From Streptomyces sp. SKN60 (lineage in GTDB: Bacteria; Actinomycetota; Actinomycetes; Streptomycetales; Streptomycetaceae), in NCBI RefSeq assembly GCF_026236535.1, contig NZ_JAHTMW010000001.1, positions 372,001 through 436,000 of the forward strand: DNA of 64,000 nucleotides, in the 5' to 3' direction. Numbering within the stretch: position 1 is the first letter of the stretch; each line of letters begins with the position of its first letter. Positions 54,259 to 62,864 of this stretch are shown piece by piece. A model generated the notes under the pieces. The model was not told the DNA's origin and made no database searches. It saw only the letters and a list, made by a program, of their open reading frames with translations. A program made the position numbers and the translations under genes.

Positions 54259-55551
54259 CTACGGGGTCCCCCGGCTCTCCTCGGGCGCGGGGGCGTGTTG
54301 CGCGGCGGCGTGGACGTCGATCTCGCGCCAGAATCCCGCCCGGATCGCATAGCGGTCGTGCTCGTCGATCTGGTCGTCCTTGTGGGCGAGCAGACCGAAG
54401 CGGGCGGCATAGCGGAGGAGTTCGCCGTCGATGCGGTGCGGGATGCGCGGGTACATCGTGGCGAGCTTGGGGACGTGGCCGGACTCGGGGAGCCGGTCGA
54501 GCCAGCGGCGGGCGAACACCTGCCCGACCTCGTAGGGGTCGCCGCCGACGGTGGTGATGTCCTCCTCGCGGTCGGCCCAGCGCTGCTCGGCGCTGGTGAG
54601 CTGGGCGAGGGTGGGCAGGGAGGCGGTCTCGGCGGGCTCGCCGAGGGGGGCGGCCGGGCGGTCGATCCAGCCGCGGTCGGAGGACCAGCGCAGGGTGGCG
54701 GAGGCCGGCGGCGGGGGCGGCAGGCTGGGGCCGCGGAGCGCGGCGAGGTCCTTGGGGGTGGGGACGGCGCGGGCGGCGGGCTGCGGGACGCCGCCGTTGA
54801 CGGGTTCGCCTTCGCCGGGCGCCGGCCCGCGGTCCGGGGCGTCGGCGGGGGCGACGGGTGCGGCGGCGGCGTGGTGCGCGGCCGCGGCGGCCCGTTCGGC
54901 GGAGGCGGCGAGCCCGGACTCGGGCAGCGGCGCGGCGAGGATCGCGGCGATCTCGGGGCGCGGCGCGGGCGGCGGGGCGCAGAGTCCGCTGAGGTCCTTG
55001 GCGCGGACAGCGCGGGTGATCCAGGCGCGGTCGAGGACGCGCCGTTCGTCGGCCTCGGCGACCAGGTCCTCGGACTGGTTGTAGTCGCCATCGGCGGCCT
55101 GGACGGCCCAGAGGTGGACGGCGACGCCGTGTTCCTTGGCGGACATGAGGCCGGGCAGCAGGTCGCCGTCGCCGGTGACGAGCACGATGTCGGAGCAGGC
55201 GCGGTTGCGGGAGAGCTCGGTGAGCTCGGTGTGCATGGCCGCGTCGACGCCCTTCTGGGCCCAGCGGCCGTCGCTGCGGGTCAGGGCGCCGAGCCGGACG
55301 GTGACCCGGGGCATCACGCGCAGTCGGCGGTGCTCGGGCTGGGGCACCCGGTCGGGCGCGCCGTCGAACCAGTAGATCCGCAGCAGCGGCAGCTGGGTCT
55401 CGGCCTCGGCGCGGTCGCGCAGCTGCTGGATGAGCGCGGCGTGGTCGACGGTGATCCGGGAGCGGGCCGGTTCACCGGCGAGGAGGCTGGCGGCGGCGCC
55501 CAGCAGATAGCCGGCGTCGACCAGGACGACGCATCGGTCCACGTGTTCCAC
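54259..55551 (-). CDS. NYN-domain putative ribonuclease
   Basis: 430 aa. The N-terminal NYN/PIN-like domain has VVLVDAGYLLGAA (Asp12) and VTGDGDLLPG (about 125-128), two acidic patches for metal-dependent RNA cleavage. A long Ala/Pro-rich linker (about 195-300) separates it from a C-terminal helical domain with WADREEDITTVG. Start: GTG at 55551 or 55542; the second fits the ribosome site better. RNA substrate is unknown. The gene precedes an ABC exporter on the same strand. Confidence 0.78.
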   Translation of the reverse strand: MEHVDRCVVLVDAGYLLGAAASLLAGEPARSRITVDHAALIQQLRDRAEAETQLPLLRIYWFDGAPDRVPQPEHRRLRVMPRVTVRLGALTRSDGRWAQKGVDAAMHTELTELSRNRACSDIVLVTGDGDLLPGLMSAKEHGVAVHLWAVQAADGDYNQSEDLVAEADERRVLDRAWITRAVRAKDLSGLCAPPPAPRPEIAAILAAPLPESGLAASAERAAAAAHHAAAAPVAPADAPDRGPAPGEGEPVNGGVPQPAARAVPTPKDLAALRGPSLPPPPPASATLRWSSDRGWIDRPAAPLGEPAETASLPTLAQLTSAEQRWADREEDITTVGGDPYEVGQVFARRWLDRLPESGHVPKLATMYPRIPHRIDGELLRYAARFGLLAHKDDQIDEHDRYAIRAGFWREIDVHAAAQHAPAPEESRGTP

Positions 55552-55790
55552 CCTCTTTCGCCGAACCTGCCGGAAACCTCGGGATCGGAAGCGCTCCGGG
55601 TTTCTTCGAGTCTGCCCGACCAGGGTGGACTTGACGTCCGGAACTGGATCATCGGCGTGGCGGATATCACTCCCGACCGCTCCCGACCGTCACTCACTGT
55701 CGGTAATGATCCAAAATGCGGGCTTTCCTCCCCCGTGTGAGGCTGACAGCGGCCCTGGCCCCCAGACCCCCTTGAGGAGGCATCATCACC

Positions 55791-55967
55791 ATGGCCAAGA
55801 ATCGCAAGCAGGATCGCAGTCAGCAGCAGCGCGGCTCCCAGGCAGAGCGCGGCCAGCAGCAGGCCGAGCGCTCGTCGATGGAGGCGCAGACGGAGCAGCG
55901 GATGAGCCAGGTCACCCCGGGTGACATGGCCCGCAAGGGCCGGCAGAAGCGTTTCGGCCACAACTGA
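55791..55967 (+). CDS. 58-aa basic small protein
   Basis: 58 aa. A Lys/Arg/Gln-rich N-terminus (MAKNRKQDRSQQQRG), then a Gln/Glu mid-region and a conserved-looking VTPGDMARKGRQKRFGHN tail. A strong ribosome site TGAGGAGG lies 11 bases upstream, and the stop is followed by a long perfect terminator. This type of small, basic, Streptomyces-conserved protein has no known role. It lies between the NYN gene and dnaE and has its own promoter region. Confidence 0.7.
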   Translation: MAKNRKQDRSQQQRGSQAERGQQQAERSSMEAQTEQRMSQVTPGDMARKGRQKRFGHN

Positions 55968-55997
55968 GGCCACTGACGAGCCGTAGGCAGTACGGCG

Positions 55998-56031
55998 AAG
56001 GGGCGCGCCCGTGACGACGGGCGCGCCCCTT
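55998..56031. terminator. Bidirectional terminator between the 58-aa gene and dnaE
   Basis: 14-bp perfect stem (55998-56011 with 56018-56031), 6-base loop, AA before and TT after the stem, between two convergent genes. Confidence 0.85.
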
Positions 56032-56070
56032 GGCGTGTGCGGGCGGCGTACGAGTGGCGTACGAGGAAGG

Positions 56071-59000
56071 TCAGCCGGCCAGGCAGGACGGGCCGAGCAG
56101 CACCTTCAGGTCGCCGAAGAGCGCCGGGTCGGGCTGGACCCGGTGCCGGTCGAGCCGGAGCACCGTGGTCGAGCGGGGGCCCTGGAGCTTGATCCGGACC
56201 TCGGTGTTGCCCTTGTGGTGCCCGAGGATCTCGCCGAGCCGGCTGATCATCGGCGGGGTCACCTTGACCGTCGGGATGGTGAGGATCACCGGGGCGTTGC
56301 TGCCCGCGTTCGACAGGTCGGGGACCATCAGCTCCATGGCGACCAGACGCGGCACGTCCTCGCGCTTGTCGAGCCGGCCCTTGACGAAGACGACCGCGTC
56401 CTCGACGAGCTGGGTGGAGACCAGCTGGTAGGTGGCCGGGAAGAACATGCACTCGATGGAGCCGGCCAGGTCCTCGACGGTGGCGATGGCCCAGGCGTTG
56501 CCCTGCTTGGTCATCTTCCGCTGGAGGCCGGAGATGATGCCGCCGATGGTGACGACCGCGCCGTCCGCGTGCTCGCCGCCGGTGAGCTGCGAGATGCCCG
56601 CGTCGGTCTTGTCGGACAGCACGTGCTCCAGACCGAAGAGCGGGTGGTCGGAGACGTAGAGGCCGAGCATCTCGCGCTCTTGCGCGAGCAGATAGGCCTT
56701 CTCCCACTCGACGTCGGAGAACTCGACGTCCAGGCCGAAGCCGGGCTCGCTGCTGTCCTCCTCGCCCATGCCGCCGAAGAGGTCGAACTGGCCCTCGGCC
56801 TCCTTGCGCTTGACCGCCACCACGGTGTCGATCATGGGTTCGTGCTGGGCGACCAGTCCCTTGCGGGTGTGGCCCATGGTGTCGAAGGCGCCGGCCTTGA
56901 TCAGCGACTCGATGGTGCGCTTGTTGCAGACCACGGCCTCGACCTTGTCGAGGAAGTCGGGGAAGGAGCTGTACTTCCCCTTGCTCTTGCGGGTCTTGAT
57001 GATCGACTCGACGACGTTGGCGCCGACGTTGCGGACGGCGGTGAGGCCGAAGAGGATCACGTCGTCGCCCTGGGCGGCGAAGTTCGCCTCGGACTCGTTG
57101 ACGTTCGGCGGGAGCACCTTGATGCCCATGCGACGGCACTCGTTCAGATAGACGGCGGACTTGTCCTTGTCGTCCTTGACCGAGGTGAGCAGTCCCGCCA
57201 TGTACTCGGCGGGGTAGTTCGCCTTGAGGTAGGCGGTCCAGTAGGAGACCAGGCCGTACGCGGCGGAGTGCGCCTTGTTGAAGGCGTAGCCGGCGAAGGG
57301 GACCAGGACGTCCCACAGGGCCTGGATGGCCTCGTCGCTGTAGCCGTTCTTCTGGGCGCCGGCCTGGAAGATGGTGAAGTTCTTCGCCAGCTCGTCGGGC
57401 TTCTTCTTGCCCATGACGCGCCGGAGGATGTCGGCCTCGCCGAGCGAGTAGCCGGCGATGATCTGGGCGGCCTTCTGCACCTGCTCCTGGTAGACGATCA
57501 GACCGTAGGTGACCGCCAGGACCTCCTGGAGGGGCTCCTCCAGCTCCTTGTGGATCGGGGTGATCTCCTGCTGCCCGTTCTTGCGCAGCGCGTAGTTCGT
57601 GTGCGAGTTCATGCCCATCGGGCCCGGGCGGTAGAGCGCGGACACGGCGGAGATGTCTTCGAAGTTGTCGGGCTTCATCAGGCGCAGCAGGGAGCGCATG
57701 GGGCCGCCGTCGAACTGGAAGACGCCGAGGGTGTCGCCGCGCTGGAGCAGTTCGAAGGTCTTCGGGTCGTCCAGCGGCAGGGCGAGGAGGTCGAGGTCGA
57801 TGCCCTTGTTGGCCTTCACCATCTTGACGGCGTCGTCCATGATGGTCAGGTTGCGCAGGCCGAGGAAGTCCATCTTCAGCAGGCCGAGCGACTCGCACTG
57901 CGGGTAGTCCCACTGCGTGATGGTGACGCCGTCGGTGTGCCGCACCCAGATCGGGGCGTGGTCGACGATCGGCTCGCTGGACATGATGACGCCGGCGGCG
58001 TGCACGCCCATCTGCCGGACCAGGCCCTCGACGCCCTTGGCGGTGTCGATGACCTTCTTGACGTCCGGCTCGTTCTCGTACATCCCCCGGATCTCGCCGG
58101 CCTCGCTGTAGCGCGGGTGGCTGGGGTTGGTGATGCCGTCGAGGTCGATGCCCTTGCCGAGGACGTCGGCGGGCATGGCCTTGGTGAGCCGGTCGCCCAT
58201 CGCGTAGGGGTAGCCGAGGACGCGGGCGGAGTCCTTGATCGCGTTCTTGGCCTTGATCTTGCCGTAGGTGCCGATCATGGCGACCTTGTCGGCGCCGTAC
58301 TTCTCGGTCACGTACCGGATCACCTCGACGCGCCGGCGCTCGTCGAAGTCGATGTCGACATCGGGCATCGAGATGCGCTCGGGGTTGAGGAAGCGCTCGA
58401 AGATCAGACCGTGCGGGATCGGGTCGAGGTCGGTGATGCCCATGGCGTACGCGACGATCGAGCCGGCCGCGGAGCCTCGGCCCGGGCCCACGGCGATGCC
58501 CTGGCTCTTGGCCCACATGATGAAGTCGGCGACGACGAGGAAGTAGCCCGGGAAGCCCATCGAGATGATGGTGTCCATCTCGTACTCGACCTGCTTCATG
58601 CGGTCCTCGGGGATGCCGCCGGGGAAGCGCCGCTCCATGCCCCGCATGGTCTCCGCGCGGAACCAGGTGACCTCGGTGTAGCCCTCGGGGATGTCGAACT
58701 TCGGCATGAGGTTCTTGGCCTCGAACATGCCGTCCGTGTTGACCTGCTCCGCGACGAGGAGGGTGTTGCGGCAGCCCTCCTGCCAGGCGTCGGAGGAGTC
58801 GACGGCGTACATCTCGTCCGTGGACTTCAGGTAGTAGCCGGTGCCGTCGAACTTGAAGCGGTCCGGGTCCGAGAGGTTCTTGCCGGTCTGGATGCACAGC
58901 AGGGCGTCGTGGGCGGTGGCCTCGTGCGCGTAGGTGTAGTGCGAGTCGTTGGTGACCAGCGGCGGGATGCCGAGCTTCTTGCCGATCTCCAGGAGTCCGT

Positions 59001-59610
59001 CGCGGACCCGGCGCTCGATCTCGATGCCGTGGTCCATCAGCTCCAGGAAGTAGCGGTCCTTGCCGAAGATGTCCTGGTACTCGGAGGCGGACTTCAGGGC
59101 CTCGTCGAACTGGCCGAGCCGCAGCCGGGTCTGCAGCTCGCCGGAGGGGCAGCCGGTGGAGGCGATCAGGCCCTCCGACCACTGGGAGATGGTCTCCTTG
59201 TCCATCCGGGGCCACTTCTGGAGCCAGCCCTCGGCGTACGCGTCGGAGGACAGCTTGAAGAGGTTGTGCAGGCCCGTCGCGTTGGCCGCCCAGATGGTCT
59301 TGTGGGTGTAACCGCCGGAACCGGAGACGTCGTCCCGCTTCTGGTGCGGCTGGCCCCACTGGATCTTCCGCTTGTTGCGGCGGGACTCGGGCGCCACGTA
59401 CGCCTCGATGCCGATGATCGGCGTCACGCCCGCCTTCTTGGCGCTGTGGAAGAAGTCGTACGCGCCATGGAGGTTTCCGTGGTCGGACATGGCGATATGG
59501 GTCATGCCCATCTCGTTGCACGCGTTGAACATGTCCTTCAGCCGCGCGGCACCGTCCAGCAGGGAGTACTGGGTGTGGACGTGGAGGTGCGTGAAGGGCG
59601 GCTTGGTCAC
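56071..59610 (-). CDS. dnaE: DNA polymerase III alpha subunit
   Basis: 1179 aa replicative polymerase (C family). The PHP domain with HVHTQYSLLDG (start) and SDHGNLHGA, the palm catalytic Asp residues in PDVDIDF (residues 416-422), GPGRGSAAGS for nucleotide binding, a QFDLFGG clamp-binding motif near residue 910 and a C-terminal OB-fold (about 980-1090) are all visible. The PHP active site keeps most of its histidines, so a proofreading exonuclease might be retained. No extra domain. The start codon at 59610 opens on the MTKPPFTHLHVHTQY family start. Confidence 0.98.
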   Translation of the reverse strand: MTKPPFTHLHVHTQYSLLDGAARLKDMFNACNEMGMTHIAMSDHGNLHGAYDFFHSAKKAGVTPIIGIEAYVAPESRRNKRKIQWGQPHQKRDDVSGSGGYTHKTIWAANATGLHNLFKLSSDAYAEGWLQKWPRMDKETISQWSEGLIASTGCPSGELQTRLRLGQFDEALKSASEYQDIFGKDRYFLELMDHGIEIERRVRDGLLEIGKKLGIPPLVTNDSHYTYAHEATAHDALLCIQTGKNLSDPDRFKFDGTGYYLKSTDEMYAVDSSDAWQEGCRNTLLVAEQVNTDGMFEAKNLMPKFDIPEGYTEVTWFRAETMRGMERRFPGGIPEDRMKQVEYEMDTIISMGFPGYFLVVADFIMWAKSQGIAVGPGRGSAAGSIVAYAMGITDLDPIPHGLIFERFLNPERISMPDVDIDFDERRRVEVIRYVTEKYGADKVAMIGTYGKIKAKNAIKDSARVLGYPYAMGDRLTKAMPADVLGKGIDLDGITNPSHPRYSEAGEIRGMYENEPDVKKVIDTAKGVEGLVRQMGVHAAGVIMSSEPIVDHAPIWVRHTDGVTITQWDYPQCESLGLLKMDFLGLRNLTIMDDAVKMVKANKGIDLDLLALPLDDPKTFELLQRGDTLGVFQFDGGPMRSLLRLMKPDNFEDISAVSALYRPGPMGMNSHTNYALRKNGQQEITPIHKELEEPLQEVLAVTYGLIVYQEQVQKAAQIIAGYSLGEADILRRVMGKKKPDELAKNFTIFQAGAQKNGYSDEAIQALWDVLVPFAGYAFNKAHSAAYGLVSYWTAYLKANYPAEYMAGLLTSVKDDKDKSAVYLNECRRMGIKVLPPNVNESEANFAAQGDDVILFGLTAVRNVGANVVESIIKTRKSKGKYSSFPDFLDKVEAVVCNKRTIESLIKAGAFDTMGHTRKGLVAQHEPMIDTVVAVKRKEAEGQFDLFGGMGEEDSSEPGFGLDVEFSDVEWEKAYLLAQEREMLGLYVSDHPLFGLEHVLSDKTDAGISQLTGGEHADGAVVTIGGIISGLQRKMTKQGNAWAIATVEDLAGSIECMFFPATYQLVSTQLVEDAVVFVKGRLDKREDVPRLVAMELMVPDLSNAGSNAPVILTIPTVKVTPPMISRLGEILGHHKGNTEVRIKLQGPRSTTVLRLDRHRVQPDPALFGDLKVLLGPSCLAG

Positions 59611-59804
59611 GGGGGATGCCTCCTGTGCTGCGATCTTCTGGGGAGCGACCCCCAGACCCCCCGATGAACATCCGGGGGTCAGCGACGAAGTCTACGTCGC
59701 CCGACTGACAGCGGCCGGGCACTCGGGGGTACGGTCGCGCGTTGGGAGACAGGGAACACCCGTCCCATTTGTCATGCACAGTTTTCAGCCAGGAGGCACC
59801 TTCG

Positions 59805-61130
59805 ATGTCGGTCCCCCAGCCCACCGCCGCCGAGCGCGGTGAGCAGATCCTCGCCGTCTTCGACACCGCCTTCGGCGAGCTCCTCGCCGCCGACCCCGCC
59901 GCCTTCAAGGTCAAGTTCCGGAAGATGGCCGGCTCCGCCTTCGCCTTCTACCGGGGCACCGCCTGCCTGTTCTACAAGGACCTGGAGCGGGAGGCGCACG
60001 GCGGGCCGTACCTGGACGAGCGCACCGGCCGGGTGTGGATCCACGGCGATCTGCACGCGGAGAACTTCGGCACCTACATGGACGCCAACGGGCGGCTGAT
60101 CTTCAACGTCAACGACTTCGACGAGGCCTATGTCGGCCCGTTCACCTGGGACCTCAAGCGGCTCGCCGCCTCCCTGGCCCTGATCGGCTACGCGAAGGCG
60201 CTGTCCGACGACCAGATCACCCACCTGGTGCGGGTCTTCGCGGCGGGCTACCGGGAGCGGATCCACGACCTGGCGACCGGCGCCAAGGGCGACGAGGTGC
60301 CCGGCTTCACCCTGGAGACCGCCGACGGGGCCCTGCTCGGCGCGCTGCGCGAAGCCCGCTCGCTGACCCGTTTCGGGCTGCTCGACTCGATGACCGAGAT
60401 CCGCGAGTACGAGCGCCGCTTCGCGGCCGGCGGCGGTGCGATCGAGCTGGACGCGGCCACCCGCTACAAGGTGCTCGCCGCCTTCGACGGCTATCTGGAG
60501 ACGCTGCCGGAGTCGAGCCTGGCCCGCCCCGACTCGTACCGCGTGAAGGACGTCGTCGGCCGCCGCGGGATCGGCATCGGCTCGGCCGGCCTGCCCTCGT
60601 ACAACATCCTCCTGGAGGGCAACAGCGACGCCCTGGAGAACGATGTCGTGATCTACATGAAGCAGGCGCAGACCCCGGCGGTCTCCCGGCACGTGACGGA
60701 CGCGGCGGTACGGGGCTACTTCCACCACGAGGGCCACCGCACCGTGATCTCGCAGCGGGCGCTGCAGGCGCACGCCGACCCGTGGCTGGGCTGGACCGAG
60801 CTGGACGGCACGGGCCAGCTGGTCGCCGAGGTCTCGCCGTACGCGGTGGACCTGGACTGGTCGGACATCGACGACCCGCAGGACATCGCGGCGACCGTCG
60901 CCGACCTGGGCCGGGCGACCGCGACCATGCACGCGGCGGCGGACGACTCCAGCGGGCACTCCCTGGTGCCGTTCTCCACCGAGCGGGCCATCGACGCGGC
61001 CATCGCCGGCGACGAGGAGGGCTTCGCGGAGCTCCTGGTCGACTTCGCGCACGCGTACGGCGCACGCGCGCGTGCCGACCACCAGATCTTCGTGGACCTG
61101 TTCCGCAACGGCCGGATCCCCGGTCTGTAG
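59805..61130 (+). CDS. DUF2252 family protein
   Basis: 441 aa. DUF2252 is a kinase-like fold family; here HGDLHAENFG (about 83-92) and NDFDEAYVGPFTWDLKRLA (about 104-122) match the HGDxHxxN and DFD-like motifs of aminoglycoside-phosphotransferase-like proteins. An intact Mg-binding Asp is likely. The substrate is unknown. ATG at 59805 has CAGGAGG upstream. It stands alone between dnaE (divergent) and a membrane protein gene. Confidence 0.85.
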   Translation: MSVPQPTAAERGEQILAVFDTAFGELLAADPAAFKVKFRKMAGSAFAFYRGTACLFYKDLEREAHGGPYLDERTGRVWIHGDLHAENFGTYMDANGRLIFNVNDFDEAYVGPFTWDLKRLAASLALIGYAKALSDDQITHLVRVFAAGYRERIHDLATGAKGDEVPGFTLETADGALLGALREARSLTRFGLLDSMTEIREYERRFAAGGGAIELDAATRYKVLAAFDGYLETLPESSLARPDSYRVKDVVGRRGIGIGSAGLPSYNILLEGNSDALENDVVIYMKQAQTPAVSRHVTDAAVRGYFHHEGHRTVISQRALQAHADPWLGWTELDGTGQLVAEVSPYAVDLDWSDIDDPQDIAATVADLGRATATMHAAADDSSGHSLVPFSTERAIDAAIAGDEEGFAELLVDFAHAYGARARADHQIFVDLFRNGRIPGL

Positions 61131-61187
61131 CGGGCGCCTCACAGCCTGTGCTTAGGGACGCCTTATGTCCCTCCATGGCACACTTCG

Positions 61188-61880
61188 ATGGCGATGAACA
61201 TGGCAGGAATCCAGTTGCGGGCCCTGAGGGCGGCGTTCTTCACGACTCTGGTCGTGGCGCTGTCCGTGGCCTCGCACGTCCTGCTGTCCGGGGTGCCGCT
61301 GCCGCTCGGCACGGTCGCCCCGGTCGCCGTCGCCGTGTTCGGCGTGGCCTTCGCACTGGCCGGCCGCGAGCGCGGCTTCGGCCCCATCGCGGCGCTCCTG
61401 GTCCCGCTGGAGCTGGCCGCCGACACCCTCTTCACCAGCGGCCAGGTCGCCTGTTACGGCCCCGCCGGCGGCCCGGTCGCCGGGTCGCTGCGGGCCATCG
61501 GCTTCGACGTGGACGCGCTGTGCGGCGGCGCCGTGGGCACCCCGCTGCCCGGTGTGGCCGCCCCCGGCAGCGGCACCGCCGCGGCCCTCCTGAACTCCCC
61601 CGACCCGGCCGTGCCCTGGCTGCTGCTCGCCGCCCACGTAGTGGTCGGGCTCGCCGCGGCCTGCTGGCTGCGCGGCGGCGAGCGGGCGCTCGCCCGGCTG
61701 CTGCGGGCGGCCGTGGCCCTCGCCTTCCGGCCGCTGCTCGTGGCGGCCGCGTTCTTCCGCGCCGCCGTGGTTCCGCCGCGGCGCGCCGGGCACCCCGAGG
61801 ACCGGCCGCGCCGGTCCCGCACCCGGCTGTTCGCGCACTCCGTGGGACGGCGGGGACCGCCCGTGCTCGCGCTCGTCTGA
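61188..61880 (+). CDS. Hypothetical membrane protein next to a DsbA-like gene
   Basis: 230 aa with four or five membrane helices (about 12-34, 40-60, 65-83, 145-162, 172-192), one Cys each near residues 90 and 112, and a basic Arg/Pro-rich tail. No family is recognised. It lies 51 bases upstream of a thioredoxin-fold gene; a joint role in redox transfer at the membrane is possible but not shown. Three Met codons within 15 bases make the start uncertain. Confidence 0.65.
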   Translation: MAMNMAGIQLRALRAAFFTTLVVALSVASHVLLSGVPLPLGTVAPVAVAVFGVAFALAGRERGFGPIAALLVPLELAADTLFTSGQVACYGPAGGPVAGSLRAIGFDVDALCGGAVGTPLPGVAAPGSGTAAALLNSPDPAVPWLLLAAHVVVGLAAACWLRGGERALARLLRAAVALAFRPLLVAAAFFRAAVVPPRRAGHPEDRPRRSRTRLFAHSVGRRGPPVLALV

Positions 61881-61931
61881 GCAGCACGCGCATCCCCCCT
61901 TTTTCCTCCCCCAGTCACGGAGTACCTCAGC

Positions 61932-62747
61932 ATGAGCAAGCGCAACAGCCAGTCCAGCAAGGCAGCGGCCCGCGAGCGGCTGCGGATCGAGCGCGAGAAG
62001 CAGGCCAAGAAGGAGAAGGCCCGCCGCCAGGTGATCGTGGCCGCCTCGGCGCTCGGCATCCTCGCCGTCGCCGGCGGCATCGGCTTCGCCGTCGTCCAGG
62101 CCGGCAAGCCGTCCGCCTGGGAGGCCGCGGCGGACGCCAAGAGCGTCTCGGCGCCGAAGAACACCGAGGGCACGGACGGCACCACGGTGATCGTCGGCAA
62201 GCCCGAGGCCAAGCAGACCCTGGAGATCTACGAGGACTCGCGCTGCCCGGTGTGCGCGACCTTCGAGCAGGGGGTCGGCTCCACGGTCGAGAAGGACGTC
62301 GCCGACGGCAAGTACAAGCTGAAGTACGTGGGCGCGACCTTCATCGACAACTCCGACCAGGGCGAGGGCTCCAAGAACGCCCTCTCGGCGCTCGGCGCGG
62401 CCCTGGACGTGAGCCCGGAGGCCTTCCTGAAGTACAAGGCGGCGCTGTACTCCACCGAGTTCCACCCGGAGGAGCGCGACGACAAGTTCGCCAAGGACTC
62501 CTACCTGCTGAAGGTGGCGGACTCGGTCCCGGCCCTGAAGGGCAACGCCGAGTTCAAGAAGAACGTCGAGGGCGGCACCTTCGACGCCTGGGCGATGAAG
62601 ATGTCGAAGACCTTCGACGACAGCGGGGTGCGCGGCACCCCGACCCTGAAGATGGACGGCAAGACGCTGACCGCCGAGGGCAGCGAGAACCCGCCGCTGA
62701 CAGTGGAGCAGTTCAACGCGGCCCTGAGCAAGGTCCTGAAGGGCTGA
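61932..62747 (+). CDS. Membrane-anchored DsbA-like thioredoxin
   Basis: 271 aa. Basic coiled N-terminus (1-40), one membrane helix (about 38-58), then a DsbA-type thioredoxin fold with CPVC active site (about 103) in YEDSRCPVCATF and a GVRGTPTLKMDGK cis-Pro region near 240. It is most likely an extracellular disulfide oxidase or isomerase. The start ATG has GGAGTACC upstream. The next gene codes for a Tat phosphatase. Confidence 0.88.
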   Translation: MSKRNSQSSKAAARERLRIEREKQAKKEKARRQVIVAASALGILAVAGGIGFAVVQAGKPSAWEAAADAKSVSAPKNTEGTDGTTVIVGKPEAKQTLEIYEDSRCPVCATFEQGVGSTVEKDVADGKYKLKYVGATFIDNSDQGEGSKNALSALGAALDVSPEAFLKYKAALYSTEFHPEERDDKFAKDSYLLKVADSVPALKGNAEFKKNVEGGTFDAWAMKMSKTFDDSGVRGTPTLKMDGKTLTAEGSENPPLTVEQFNAALSKVLKG

Positions 62748-62864
62748 CCTCCGCGGGGGGCGGCGGGGGCGGGGCGCGGGCCCGGCGGAACGGCGGGAGA
62801 AGAGCCGGCGAACATTGTGCAGAGGTCTGCCCGTTCGCCCTACCAGTCGGTAATCTGACGGGCC

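Noticed and set aside
62833..62840. PHO box before phoD
   Set aside because: Only one GTTCGCC is present; the second unit at 11-base spacing does not match.
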